From contig JAMLGR010000002.1 in NCBI GenBank assembly GCA_023957775.1, positions 124,001 to 188,000 of the forward strand: DNA of 64,000 nucleotides, written 5' to 3'. The stretch comes from Fimbriimonadaceae bacterium. GTDB lineage: Bacteria; Armatimonadota; Fimbriimonadia; Fimbriimonadales; Fimbriimonadaceae. The notes beneath the pieces were generated by a model. That model did not search any database. It saw only the letters and a list, made by a program, of their open reading frames with translations, and was not told the origin of the DNA. Below are positions 34,645 to 43,549 of this stretch, in pieces (within the stretch, counting starts at the first letter, position 1; each line of letters starts with the position of its first letter). A program made the position numbers and the translations under genes.

Positions 34645-36534
34645 TTAGAACCGGACGCCGATCTGGGTCGTGATCAGGCCGCCCTTGGCGGTGCCGGCTC
34701 CGAACGGAGTGGTCATCACACCCTTGCCGTCGAAGTCGCTGATCTGCCAGTTGATGCTGAACGTCGAGTTGCCGCCCAGCATGTGGTCGAACCCGAAGTT
34801 CCACCAGGTGACCTCGGGGTCGCCGCCGGAACCAGAGTTGTCGAACCGGACGTTCTCCCAGCTCACGCCGACCTTCGAGTTGCTGTTGAGCTTGTAGCCC
34901 AGACCCGCCTTGTAGATGTCGACGTCGTTGCCCGAACCGTTCTCAGGCTCGTACATCTCGCCGGACGCCCACAGGCGAACGTTCTCGTTCAGGTCGAAGT
35001 GCGCGGCAGCGCCCCAACCCTTGATGTTGGTCGGGTTGTAGAACCAGGCGATTCGGCCCCAGTCGCCGGGAGCAGCGAAGTACTCTTCGATGTTCCGGTA
35101 CCAGCCCTTGACGCCCCACTTCTCGGCATTGTAGGCAGCCTTGGCATACCACGCCGTGTTGTTGTCCGTGAAGACCGAAGTCGTGTTGTAGCGCTCGTCC
35201 GACTGGGCGAAGCCACCGTTGACCATGATCTTGCCGAACTTGAAGTTCGCATCGCCGCCAAACACGTTGACGCGGTTGACGCCAGGCGAGGAACCGATGA
35301 CCTCGTCCGAATCCAGCCACAGGTACGACAGATTGATGCTGCCGTTCTGCGTCAGCGGAGTGCTGAACGTGGTGCCGAGCACGCGATGCGGCTCGAGCCA
35401 CGAGTGGCCACCCGCCATGATCGTCTGGATGCTGTCAAAGTCCGTACCCGTCTGCGAGTTGATGCGACCGCCGAACACGTTGAGCTTGGCTCCACCGAAG
35501 TGGAAGTCGAGCGAACCGCCGTCAACCATGAACTTGCCATCGTCGAACCGGGGGTTGTCGTAGTCGGGAGTCGTATCCTGCTTCTGGAAGATGTACGGGC
35601 TCACCTTGATGCCGAGCCGGCCCACCGTCGCGCTGAAGTTCTGACCGACAAGGCTGTCGTCGAACTTGATCCATGCGTTCTGGATGTAGAACTCGGAATC
35701 CACGTTGTCATCGAACGGGTTGCCACTGTTGAGGTAGTTCTGCCCGTTGAAGAAGTCCAACGCGTTGCCGTTGACGACCGTGAAGCCCCACTTGGGTCCT
35801 TCGTCGTTCGTCCCCGAAAGGGTGACCGCAGCCTCGTGAATCACCGAGGTGTCGCGCGTCGCGCCGACGGGCTGACCGCTGTAGTCGTCTCGACCGTAAC
35901 CGGTCGGGCGACCGTCGCGGGTCACGCCGAACTCGTCGTCGCTGTAGCCCATGAAGACCGCGAAGCCGAGGTCGCCATGAATGTCGACCGGAAGCTTCTT
36001 CTTCTCAAGGGCGCCCACGCGATCCGCGAGGTCGCTCATGCCCTTCTTCAGCGCTTCGACGTCCACGCCCATGGAGCTGAGCTCCTTCTCGAACGTGCTC
36101 GCCAGCTTCTTCAGATTGGCAATGTCATCGCCCCAAGCCTTCATGTTGCCCAGCTGGCCCTGAAGGTCGCTGAGGCCCCGCTTGAGGTTGTCGACATCGG
36201 CTTGGCTCGGGCCGCCGCCACCAGCCTTAGGAAGGTTGTCGACGATCCGCTTCAGATCGGAGATCCGGCTGTCCAGACCGTCCGTAATGTTCTTCAGGTG
36301 CTTGTACGTGGCGTGAATCGCAACCGCCAGCTCGTATCGGCTCGCCGGGCGAGGACCGCGGAACAGTCCGTCCGGATAGCCTACGAGAAGGCCGTTGTTC
36401 TTCATCTCCTTCAGGGCGTCGTACGCCCAGTGATTTTCGGGAGTGTCGGGAAAAGCGTCCGACTGGGCCAGCGCTGGTACAACCATCGCGGCGCCCAAGA
36501 CGACGCTGAGAGCGATTTTAAGGGTTCGCTTCAT
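34645..36534 (-). CDS. SLH-domain outer-membrane beta-barrel protein, paralogue 1
   Basis: A 629-residue envelope protein. After a signal peptide (TLKIALSVVLGAAMVVPALAQ) there is one SLH domain (FPDTPENHWAYDALKEMKNNGLLVGYPDG, residues 28-56, extending to about 80). SLH binds pyruvylated or other secondary cell-wall polymers in peptidoglycan. A coiled coil follows (about 80-170, DLKRIVDNL and VEALKKGMSDLADRVGALEKK). The rest is a Tyr/Phe/Gly-rich beta-barrel ending GGLITTQIGVRF, where the terminal Phe is the BAM recognition residue. It tethers the outer membrane to the wall, as in Thermus SlpA. It has its own promoter and terminator and a leader of about 170 nt. The other paralogue is directly upstream. 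Confidence 0.93.
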   Translation of the reverse strand: MKRTLKIALSVVLGAAMVVPALAQSDAFPDTPENHWAYDALKEMKNNGLLVGYPDGLFRGPRPASRYELAVAIHATYKHLKNITDGLDSRISDLKRIVDNLPKAGGGGPSQADVDNLKRGLSDLQGQLGNMKAWGDDIANLKKLASTFEKELSSMGVDVEALKKGMSDLADRVGALEKKKLPVDIHGDLGFAVFMGYSDDEFGVTRDGRPTGYGRDDYSGQPVGATRDTSVIHEAAVTLSGTNDEGPKWGFTVVNGNALDFFNGQNYLNSGNPFDDNVDSEFYIQNAWIKFDDSLVGQNFSATVGRLGIKVSPYIFQKQDTTPDYDNPRFDDGKFMVDGGSLDFHFGGAKLNVFGGRINSQTGTDFDSIQTIMAGGHSWLEPHRVLGTTFSTPLTQNGSINLSYLWLDSDEVIGSSPGVNRVNVFGGDANFKFGKIMVNGGFAQSDERYNTTSVFTDNNTAWYAKAAYNAEKWGVKGWYRNIEEYFAAPGDWGRIAWFYNPTNIKGWGAAAHFDLNENVRLWASGEMYEPENGSGNDVDIYKAGLGYKLNSNSKVGVSWENVRFDNSGSGGDPEVTWWNFGFDHMLGGNSTFSINWQISDFDGKGVMTTPFGAGTAKGGLITTQIGVRF

Positions 36535-36712
36535 GTCCGTTTGATGCTCCTTGCATTAGTTTTTCTCTGCAGGAGACACACCCCGGACTCCGGGTCGCCG
36601 CAACCGTCCTCATAACTTTCCTTGAGTTTCCTATGAGTCCAAGCTCCGCGGCCGTAGCTCAGATAGCGTGCATCCTGCAACGTGAACCCGTAAGTACTAC
36701 AGGTTCAGGTGT

Positions 36713-36741
36713 AGTATAGACGCCCCGGAGGCAAAACACAA
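36713..36741 (-). promoter_or_regulatory. Promoter of SLH-barrel gene 1
   Basis: Minus strand TATACT (36718-36713), 17-nt spacer, TTGTGT (36741-36736). A 7-bp palindrome TACTACA-8 nt-TGTAGTA (36695-36716) covers the -10 edge and start site and could be an operator or leader hairpin. The -35 lies in the loop of a GC hairpin (36723-36751). Confidence 0.6.
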
Positions 36742-36763
36742 CCCCTCCGGGAAAAAGAGTTGT

Positions 36764-36804
36764 AAAAAGGGTGGATTCGAACCTGAATCTCCTCAGTCGA
36801 ATCC
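36764..36804 (-). terminator. Intrinsic terminator of SLH-barrel gene 2
   Basis: Minus strand GGATTCGA pairs with TCGAATCC (36804-36797 with 36780-36773), with an inner CTGA/TCAG stem. It is followed by ACCCTTTTTAC. It begins at the last base of the stop codon. Confidence 0.75.
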
Positions 36805-38777
36805 TAGAACTTGACGCTCAACTGGGTCGTGATCAGCCCGCCCTTGGCCCGATCCCCCGTGGTTCCGAAGGGCTGGAAACCCGCGGCGCCTTTGCCGTCG
36901 AAGTCGGAGATCTGCCACAAGATGTTCACGGTCGTCCGGCTGTCCATCGCGTAGCCGAAACCGATGTTCCACCACCGCTCGGTCGGCTTGCCGGCACCGC
37001 CCACGTTGCCGAGCGACCACTCGACGTGCTCGTACCCCAGACCGAACTGCCAGTTGCGGTTGAGCTGGTACCCGACGCCGAGCAGGTACCGATGCAGCTC
37101 GTCGTCCGAAGTGAGCGCCGACCTGGCCGTGCCTGCTCCCTGGTATCTCTCGGCCGAGCCCAAGATGCTCACCCGGTCGGAAAAGTCGAAATGGGCGTTC
37201 ACGCCGTAGCCGCGGATGTCCGTAGGGTTCCACCAATCCCCGATGCGGCCCCAATCCCCCGGCGCGGCGAACAAGGGATCGATCGCCTTGTAGAAGCCCT
37301 TCACACCCCAGCGCGAACCCGACAGCCCGGCATTCACGTACCACGCGCGGTTGTCTTCGTTGACCACGGGCGTCTCGTTGTAGCGCACGTCGGACTGGGA
37401 GTAGCCACCCTCCAGACGGACCTCGCCGAGCCTCAGATTCAGATCGCCGCCGTACACGTTCACGCCGTTGACCAAGCCGGCGGATGCCGTGGAGACCGTG
37501 TCGCCGTCCAACCACAGGTACGCAAGATTCAACGTTCCCAGGGAGGCGATCGGGACGACGAGATTGGCGCCAAGAGAGCGGTCGACCAGCACGTCGAGCC
37601 CGGAGTTCATCCCGCGCGGCCTCGGCCCGCCCGGCGCGTAGCCGGGGCCGGTGAAGTTCCCTGCGAACATGGGTTGGAGCACGGTGCCATCGCCCGAGAT
37701 GCCCGTGCTGGTCCTCCCGCCGAACACATCGAGCCGGGCGCCGCCGAACTCCAACCCGACGATCGCGCCGTCGAGGGTCCACGCGCGGTTGTCCCACCGC
37801 TCGTTGGAGAAGTAGGGCGTGTTGTCCACGCGCTGGAATAGATAAGGGCCCACGCGATAGTTGACCCGCCCGACCGAAGCGCTCAGATCGCGGCCCATCA
37901 GGCTCGTGTCGAACTTGAGCCAAGCCTCGCTCAGATAGAACTCGTTTTCGGGGGCGTAGTTGAGCGGAGCCCCCGGCACGACCCACGCCTGGTCTCCAAA
38001 CCCCTCGAGCGCGTTGCCGGTCACGAACGTCGTTCGCCACTGGGTGGGGCTGTCGTCCCGACTGGAAAGGGTGAGCGCGGCCTCGTGGAATACGGAGAGG
38101 TCGCGCGTCGCGCCGCTGGGCAACCCGTTGTACGAGCCGTGCCCGATTCCAACGGGCCTACTGTCCACCGTCAGTCCGTAAAGCCCGTCTTGGCTGTAGC
38201 CGCCGTAAGCCGCAAAGGTGAGGTCGCCCCCGATGTTCACCGGCAGGGACTGCTTCTCGAGGTCCCCCACCCGCTTGTCCAGCGATCCCAGCCCCTGCTG
38301 CATCGCCGCCACGTCCACGCCCAGAGACGCAAGCTCCTTTTCAAAAGTCTGCGCGAGCTTGTGAAGCCGGGCGACGTCGTCCCCCCAGGCTCCCATCTTG
38401 GCGACCTGGGCGCGCAAATCCTCCAAGGCGCGCTTCGGGCTGACCAACGTGACTTGATCGCCACCGAAGGAGGTGTCGCGATCGGTCAGCATCTTGATGT
38501 CGTTGATCTGGCCGTCGACGCGGTCCATCATCTCTTTCAGGCGCTTGTACGCCGCGTGGACCGCCACCGCCATCTCGTAGCGGCTCGTCGGACGGTCGCC
38601 CCCCCATAGCCCGTCGGGATAGCCGACGAGGAGCCCGTTCGCCTTCATCGCAGCCAGCGCCTCGTACGCCCAGTGGTTCTTGGGCGTGTCGGGGAACGCG
38701 TCGGACTGCGCCCACCCCGGCACGGCCAGCGCGGCTCCCAACACGAGACCCAAGGCAACTCTCAACGTCCGATTCAT
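36804..38777 (-). CDS. SLH-domain outer-membrane beta-barrel protein, paralogue 2
   Basis: A 657-residue paralogue of the preceding protein with the same plan: signal peptide (LRVALGLVLGAALAVPGWAQ), SLH domain (FPDTPKNHWAYEALAAMKANG), coiled coil (VDVAAMQQGLGSLDKRVGDLEKQ at about 140-165), then a beta-barrel ending in LITTQLSVKF. The conserved opening SDAFPDTPxNHWAY and the matching coiled-coil phrase AWGDD(I/V)A(N/R)L show tandem duplication, while the barrel strands have diverged more. Start is ATG 38777. A hypothetical frame that runs on upstream of 38777 is antisense to serS and rpoN and not coding. The two SLH-barrel genes have separate terminators, so they can be expressed independently. 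Confidence 0.93.
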   Translation of the reverse strand: MNRTLRVALGLVLGAALAVPGWAQSDAFPDTPKNHWAYEALAAMKANGLLVGYPDGLWGGDRPTSRYEMAVAVHAAYKRLKEMMDRVDGQINDIKMLTDRDTSFGGDQVTLVSPKRALEDLRAQVAKMGAWGDDVARLHKLAQTFEKELASLGVDVAAMQQGLGSLDKRVGDLEKQSLPVNIGGDLTFAAYGGYSQDGLYGLTVDSRPVGIGHGSYNGLPSGATRDLSVFHEAALTLSSRDDSPTQWRTTFVTGNALEGFGDQAWVVPGAPLNYAPENEFYLSEAWLKFDTSLMGRDLSASVGRVNYRVGPYLFQRVDNTPYFSNERWDNRAWTLDGAIVGLEFGGARLDVFGGRTSTGISGDGTVLQPMFAGNFTGPGYAPGGPRPRGMNSGLDVLVDRSLGANLVVPIASLGTLNLAYLWLDGDTVSTASAGLVNGVNVYGGDLNLRLGEVRLEGGYSQSDVRYNETPVVNEDNRAWYVNAGLSGSRWGVKGFYKAIDPLFAAPGDWGRIGDWWNPTDIRGYGVNAHFDFSDRVSILGSAERYQGAGTARSALTSDDELHRYLLGVGYQLNRNWQFGLGYEHVEWSLGNVGGAGKPTERWWNIGFGYAMDSRTTVNILWQISDFDGKGAAGFQPFGTTGDRAKGGLITTQLSVKF

Positions 38778-38939
38778 GCGTGGCAATCTGCCCCCGGATG
38801 GGTACGACGGTTTCGCGGACCCTGGGAGAACACCCCCATTATGGCGCGAATCCACGTTCGGGTCCGTTTGACGCCACCCAATCAAATGGTCGGCTCCCAC
38901 GAGCAGATGTGGAGCCCCACCCAAGGTAAAACGAGGTTG

Positions 38940-40214
38940 ATGCTCGACCGCAATCTGCTGCGCACCCATCCCGACCGTGCCCGCGAAGGGGCCCGCCTCA
39001 AGAAGGTGGACGCTCCCATCGACGCCTTCCTCAAGGTGGACGAGTCTTGGCGCGCCTTGCTGGCCGAGCTTCAGGGCGACCAAGCCGAGATGAACCAGCT
39101 CAGCAAGTCGATCGGCGCGCTGATGGCCCAGGGCAAAGGCGAAGAGGCCGAGCAGGCAAAAGCCCAAACCGGCGCCCTCAAAGAGAAGGTGCGTGCCGGC
39201 GAGCAGCGCCAGCGCGCGCTCGAAGAGGAGATGGCCGCCCTCGAACTGCGCATCCCCAACATCCCGGACCCCGGCGTCCCGCACGGAGACGGCGAGGAGC
39301 AAAACGTCGTCGTGCGCACGTGGGGCGAGCCCGCGCAACCCGACGTCCCGAAGCCGCATTGGGAGATCGCCGAAGATCTCGGGCTGCTCGACCTCGCACG
39401 GGGCGCCAAGATCTCCGGCAGCGGATTCATCGTCTACACGGGCTGGGGCGCGCGGCTCCAGCGCGCGTTGATCCAGTACATGATCGATCACCAGACCCTG
39501 CGCAACGGGTACCGCGAGATCTTCCCTCCGTATCTCGTCAACGACCAGAGTCTCCTCGGCACCGGCCAACTGCCCAAGTTCGAGGAGGACCTGTACAAGG
39601 CGGGCGACGGACTGTACCTCGTTCCCACCGCCGAGGTGCCGGTCACGAATCTCTACCGCGACGAGATCCTTGACGGAGACGACCTCACCATCAAACTCGC
39701 CGCCTACAGCGCCTGTTTCCGCAAGGAGGCCGGCGCTGCCGGAAAGGACACCCGCGGGTTGCTGCGCGTCCACCAGTTCGACAAGGTGGAGCTGGTGAAG
39801 TTCACCAAGCCCGAGGAGAGCAAATCCGAGCTGGAGGCGCTCGTGCAGGACGCCGAACAGATCCTCCAAGCCCTCGGCCTGCACTACCGGGTCGCCGAGA
39901 TGTGCACCGCCGAGCTGGGATTCTCCAACGCCAAGCAGTACGACCTCGAGCTTTGGGCGCCCGGCGTCGGCAAGTTCCTGGAGATCTCCAGTTGCAGCGA
40001 CTTCGAAGCGTTCCAGGCGCGGCGGGCCAACATCCGCTTCCGGCGGGCGCAGGGGGAGAAGCCGGAGTTCGTCCACACCCTCAACGGGAGCGGCCTCGCC
40101 TGTCCGCGCCTGTTCGCGGCGATCCTCGAGACGTTCCTTCAGCCCGATGGCTCGGTGCTCGTTCCCGAACCCCTGCGGCCCTATGTGGGCACCGACCGGA
40201 TCACGCGTTCCTAA
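38940..40214 (+). CDS. serS: Seryl-tRNA synthetase
   Basis: A 424-residue class II synthetase that charges tRNA-Ser. The N-terminal 100 residues form the long antiparallel coiled coil that grips the variable arm (VDESWRALLAELQGDQAEMN through ALEEEMAALELRIPNIP). The core has motif 1 around ALIQYMIDHQTLRNGYREI, the TAEVPVTN serine-pocket, motif 2 FRKEAG and motif 3 in NGSGLACPRLFAAILE. ATG 38940 is chosen because the family N-terminus MLDRNLLRTHPDR begins there, with GAGG just before it. The frame is open further upstream but without family sequence. A cognate tRNA-Ser lies 1.5 kb downstream. Confidence 0.96.
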   Translation: MLDRNLLRTHPDRAREGARLKKVDAPIDAFLKVDESWRALLAELQGDQAEMNQLSKSIGALMAQGKGEEAEQAKAQTGALKEKVRAGEQRQRALEEEMAALELRIPNIPDPGVPHGDGEEQNVVVRTWGEPAQPDVPKPHWEIAEDLGLLDLARGAKISGSGFIVYTGWGARLQRALIQYMIDHQTLRNGYREIFPPYLVNDQSLLGTGQLPKFEEDLYKAGDGLYLVPTAEVPVTNLYRDEILDGDDLTIKLAAYSACFRKEAGAAGKDTRGLLRVHQFDKVELVKFTKPEESKSELEALVQDAEQILQALGLHYRVAEMCTAELGFSNAKQYDLELWAPGVGKFLEISSCSDFEAFQARRANIRFRRAQGEKPEFVHTLNGSGLACPRLFAAILETFLQPDGSVLVPEPLRPYVGTDRITRS

Positions 40215-40316
40215 CAGGTTCTCCAGGACCCCGGTAGTTCGAGCGGGTTGGGCGCCCCCCCTTGCGCCGATGATTTTCTCGAGGCTGGACCGTCTGGGTC
40301 GGCTTCGGAGGAACAA

Positions 40317-41702
40317 GTGGGTCAAGGCATTCGAGCGTCTCAACGCGTGCAAACCACGACCGGGCTTCGCGTCGATCCCAAGGTCGTGCTCAACAGCCAG
40401 ATCATGCAGTACACGATCCAGGAGCTGGATCAGGCGATCGAGGCCGAACTGGCGGACAATCCGGCCCTGGAGCGCCTGCACGACGACAGCGAGCCCCTGA
40501 GCGAAGAGATCATCCTCCGCACCGTGGCCCCGCAAGAGCTCGGCCCGTCCAGCGAGGATTTCGAGTTCCTGCGCAGCATCCCCAGAGACGAGGGCGACCG
40601 CGTCGATTGGATCGACTTCGCCGCCAGCACCACGACGCTCTGGGACCACCTGCGCGCCCAACTTCTGCCCATGCTTCCCGAAGAGCTGCGCGAGGTGGGA
40701 GAGTATGCGATCGAGTGCGTGAACGAAGGGGGCTACCTCGACTCTCCGGTCGAGGAGATCGCCCTTGAGAACAACTGCTCGCTGGCGGACGCCGAAACGG
40801 TCGTCGCCGCCCTCAAGGAGTGCGAGCCGAGCGGCGTCGGAGCCGCGGACGTGAAGGAGTGCCTGCTGCTCCAACTGCGCGACGCCGACACCATGGAGCG
40901 CAAACTCGCCCGCGCGATCCTCAAGACGCATATGGACGATTTCATCGCTCGGCGCACGTCCCGAATCGCCCGCCGCTACCGCATCGTCACGGAACTGGTC
41001 GAAGCGGCGTTCGACGAGATCCTTGCCCTCACCCCGTATCCCGGGGAGCTCTTCCGGGTGAAGACGACGCACCAAAACCAGGCTCGCCCCGTGGGGGTGG
41101 TCCCCGACCTCGTCCTGGTCCACTCGGAAGCGGGCTGGGAAGTTCACGTGCGCGGAGCCGATCCCGCGATCCTTGGCGTGGACCGCACGTACCAGGCCCG
41201 CCAAAGGCAGCTCGAGGCCATGAAGCGACCGCCCAAGGGCGAGACACGGCACGTCAACGAGTACGTGAACCGCGCGAGCCGGTTCATCGAGAGCATCAAG
41301 CAACGGCGCAAGACCATGAAGGCGATCGGGGAGTACCTCGTCCGGCACCAGAACGGCTTCGTTTCCACGGGTCGCTACGAGTTCCTCAAACCGCTCACCC
41401 GCTCGAAGATGGCCAAAGACCTCGGCGTGCACGAGAGCACCGTGAGCCGCGCGACCATGGGCAAATTCGTCCAGATCGCCAACGGCGAGCTGCTCGGCTT
41501 CGAGGTGTTCTTCAAACCCGCGCTCCGCGTCCAGAAGATGATCGCCGAGATCCTCGCCACGGAGAATCCGAACAACCCGCTCTCCGACGAAGAGATCGCG
41601 GAGATTCTCAAGAAGAAGGGCGTTTCGGTAGCCCGACGGACGGTGAACAAGTACCGCGACCGCGGCAAGCTCCTCTCTTCCCGCAAACGCCGAAGCGCTT
41701 GA
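40317..41702 (+). CDS. rpoN: RNA polymerase sigma-54 factor
   Basis: A 461-residue sigma-54. Region I is present (NSQIMQYTIQELDQAIEAELADNPALE), an acidic linker follows, then the core-binding domain (ECEPSGVGAADVKECLLLQL is the signature) and the C-terminal DNA-binding domain: DLGVHESTVSRAT helix-turn-helix and the RpoN box ARRTVNKYRDRGK. GTG 40317 is selected because GGAGG lies 5 nt upstream; the frame starting at 40248 has no such site. Sigma-54 recognises -24/-12 promoters and needs an AAA+ enhancer-binding protein, none of which is encoded in the window. No hpf or raiA gene follows, unlike in Proteobacteria. Confidence 0.95.
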   Translation: MGQGIRASQRVQTTTGLRVDPKVVLNSQIMQYTIQELDQAIEAELADNPALERLHDDSEPLSEEIILRTVAPQELGPSSEDFEFLRSIPRDEGDRVDWIDFAASTTTLWDHLRAQLLPMLPEELREVGEYAIECVNEGGYLDSPVEEIALENNCSLADAETVVAALKECEPSGVGAADVKECLLLQLRDADTMERKLARAILKTHMDDFIARRTSRIARRYRIVTELVEAAFDEILALTPYPGELFRVKTTHQNQARPVGVVPDLVLVHSEAGWEVHVRGADPAILGVDRTYQARQRQLEAMKRPPKGETRHVNEYVNRASRFIESIKQRRKTMKAIGEYLVRHQNGFVSTGRYEFLKPLTRSKMAKDLGVHESTVSRATMGKFVQIANGELLGFEVFFKPALRVQKMIAEILATENPNNPLSDEEIAEILKKKGVSVARRTVNKYRDRGKLLSSRKRRSA

Positions 41703-41738
41703 CACCCCTGCGCACACCGGACTCGCAACCCGAGATGT

Positions 41739-41744
41739 TATACT
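41739..41744 (+). promoter_or_regulatory. -10 box of tRNA-Ser
   Basis: TATACT, 9 nt before the mature tRNA. A TTGACA overlapping the rpoN stop at 41699 is 34 nt away and too distant to be its partner. Confidence 0.5.
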
Positions 41745-41753
41745 GGGGAGCGC

Positions 41754-41845
41754 GGAGAGATGGCTGAGTGGTCGAAAGCGCCCGCCTGCTAAGTGGGTAG
41801 GTGACGAAAGTCGCCTCTCGGGTTCGAATCCCGATCTCTCCGCCA
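41754..41845 (+). tRNA. tRNA-Ser (anticodon GCT)
   Basis: 92 nt including encoded CCA. The acceptor GGAGAGA pairs with TCTCTCC, discriminator G. The anticodon stem CCCGC/GTGGG encloses CTGCTAA, so the anticodon is GCT (AGC/AGT codons). The long variable arm (GTAGGTGACGAAAGTCGCC) is the class II feature of tRNA-Ser. The T arm contains GGTTCGAATCC. Confidence 0.95.
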
Positions 41846-41866
41846 GACAACTCCACCGAGCGTGCC

Positions 41867-42856
41867 ATGCGACTCACCGCCGCCTTGATCGCCGTCCTCG
41901 CCGCGACCTTCGGGTTCGCGCAGAACACGGACGAGTACCTGCGGGCGCGCAAAGGCCTCGGCATCACCCAAGCGGTGGGCGTCGAGGCGCTCGAAACCCT
42001 CGTGGGCGTGCGCGTCCTCGAAGTTCAGGGAATCGTGAAAGGCACCATGAGCAGCAACGGCAACTCGCTGCTGCTCCTGGAGGGCACGGGCGGCAAACCG
42101 CTGTTCGTCTCCACGAAGGCCGTTCCCGAGTGGCTCCAAGGCAACGAAGTGCACGCGCGGCTGTTGATCCGGGCCAGCCGCGAATCCGAGATGCTGGAGC
42201 CCGACTCGACCCTGATCGCCGCCGCACCGGAGCGCGTGGTGCGCGATTTCGAAGACGCCCAGGCCCGCGCCGAGGCGAAGGCCGCCGCAGCCAAAGCCGC
42301 CGCGGCCAAGAGAAACACCAGACTTCCGTCCCGGGGCACAACCCCGCCGGCCCGCGAGTGGAACCTCTCCCCGCACGAGGCGCTCGAGCCCTACGTCGCG
42401 TTCATCCGCAAGCAGAACCAGAAGCTCACGCGCGAAGAGGCCGTCAAGATCGCCACGGGCGTCATCGGCTTCAGCGTTCGGTACGGCGTCGACGCGCGCC
42501 TGATCATGGCGATGCTGATGGTGGAAAGCGGATTCGACCCCGGCGCCACCAGCCGGACCGGGGCGATGGGACTGGGCCAACTCATGCCCGGCACCGCCAG
42601 AGGGATGGGGGTCGGGAACCCGTACGACAGCATCGAAAACCTCTATGGAACCGTGCGGCTCATCCGCGGCCATCTGGACAAGTACGGCAAGCAGACCGGC
42701 AACGCCGGATCGTACGAGTCGCTGGTGCTCGCCCTCGCCGCCTACAATGCGGGCGGGGGCGCGGTCGCCCGCCACGGCGGAGTGCCTCCCTACCGGGAAA
42801 CGCAGAACTACATCCGAAAGGTGATCGCCCTGTACGAACGCCTCAGCGGCCGCTAG
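41867..42856 (+). CDS. Exported lytic transglycosylase (SLT domain)
   Basis: A 329-residue secreted protein (signal RLTAALIAVLAATFGFAQ). The N-terminal domain to about 120 is beta-rich and unassigned. An Ala/Lys linker (AQARAEAKAAAAKAAAAK) leads to a C-terminal SLT/lysozyme-like domain of about 150 residues. E220 in MLMVESGFDP is the catalytic Glu, followed by AMGLGQLMPGTA and AYNAGGGAV, the usual MltE/Slt70 motifs. It cleaves peptidoglycan with 1,6-anhydro-MurNAc formation in the periplasm. It starts 21 nt after the tRNA-Ser, so it may share that transcript or use a promoter inside the tRNA region. Confidence 0.93.
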   Translation: MRLTAALIAVLAATFGFAQNTDEYLRARKGLGITQAVGVEALETLVGVRVLEVQGIVKGTMSSNGNSLLLLEGTGGKPLFVSTKAVPEWLQGNEVHARLLIRASRESEMLEPDSTLIAAAPERVVRDFEDAQARAEAKAAAAKAAAAKRNTRLPSRGTTPPAREWNLSPHEALEPYVAFIRKQNQKLTREEAVKIATGVIGFSVRYGVDARLIMAMLMVESGFDPGATSRTGAMGLGQLMPGTARGMGVGNPYDSIENLYGTVRLIRGHLDKYGKQTGNAGSYESLVLALAAYNAGGGAVARHGGVPPYRETQNYIRKVIALYERLSGR

Positions 42857-42877
42857 GCACTCCGGCTCCCAACTCCC

Positions 42878-43369
42878 TCAGCTCGGGCGGTGGATCGCCC
42901 GAAACTGCGCGTCGGGAGCCATCGGCCGAACACCGGGGCTCTCCTCTTCCGACTCCTTGAAGCCGAGCATCCGCCAGGTTCCCTCCGGGTCCCTCTCGTA
43001 GCGGTGGCGGAAGGCAAGATCCGCCTCGGCCAACCGCGAGACGATTTCGCGGGGCCAGCGCCGCAACTCGCTCGCCGCCGCGCGTGCGTCCTCGGCGAGC
43101 TTCGAATCCGTGAATCGGGCGCACCGGTCGTACGCGGTGAGGGCGTCGCCGAACATCCCGAGACACTGGAGGGCCGCCCCGCGCAGGAAGTGGTAGCCGG
43201 GTTCGAACGGATTGAGGGCGGTGAGCCGGCGAAGGGTGTCGATCAGGCCGCTGCAATCGCCGTCCGACCATTGGAGACGAGCCAACTCCTCGAGGTGCCC
43301 CAGGTGGGTCGGATCCGCAGCCACTCGGCGCTTCGCTAGGTCCATCGCATCCCTCCCTACGTTCTTCAT
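42878..43369 (-). CDS. TPR-like cytoplasmic protein
   Basis: A 163-residue helical protein with no signal peptide. Two or three helix-turn-helix units in the middle fit tetratricopeptide repeats: HLEELARLQWSDGDCSGLIDTLRRLTALNPFEPGYHFLRGAAL and LGMFGDALTAYDRCARF, with the Pro-Gly turns at the expected places. The C-terminal 60 residues are charged (SRLAEADLAFRHRYERDPEGTWRML). It converges with the transglycosylase gene. The start is uncertain: ATG 43369 is used, while a frame with an upstream ATG at 43423 exists. Role unknown; TPR proteins usually bind partners. No operon partner is evident. Confidence 0.6.
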   Translation of the reverse strand: MKNVGRDAMDLAKRRVAADPTHLGHLEELARLQWSDGDCSGLIDTLRRLTALNPFEPGYHFLRGAALQCLGMFGDALTAYDRCARFTDSKLAEDARAAASELRRWPREIVSRLAEADLAFRHRYERDPEGTWRMLGFKESEEESPGVRPMAPDAQFRAIHRPS

Positions 43370-43549
43370 GTCAAACCAACGACTCCGGCACGCGGATTGC
43401 CAACCCAGCAACGACGGTCCCAAAAATCGAGGCCTTCGCGTGCCGCGAACGAACGGCGAAAAACGCTCGTCAACACACGCAAGTGCCGCTCCTAGAGTAG
43501 CCCTAGTGACCTGTCTGGGCGAACAGGCAAATTTGCCAGAGATTGGCAG

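Noticed and set aside
36649-36720. tRNA-like string GCGGCCGTAGCTCAG on the plus strand
   Set aside because: The D arm and acceptor do not close and no matching 3' half follows. The region is better explained as the leader and promoter of the first SLH-barrel gene on the minus strand.
36764-36804. T-arm-like GGTTCGAATCC on the minus strand after the second SLH-barrel gene
   Set aside because: It belongs to a terminator hairpin followed by TTTTT; no acceptor stem is present.
36804-41717. A 1637-residue open frame on the minus strand
   Set aside because: Only its last 657 codons are the SLH-barrel gene. The rest is antisense to serS and rpoN, has no family sequence, and arises from high GC.
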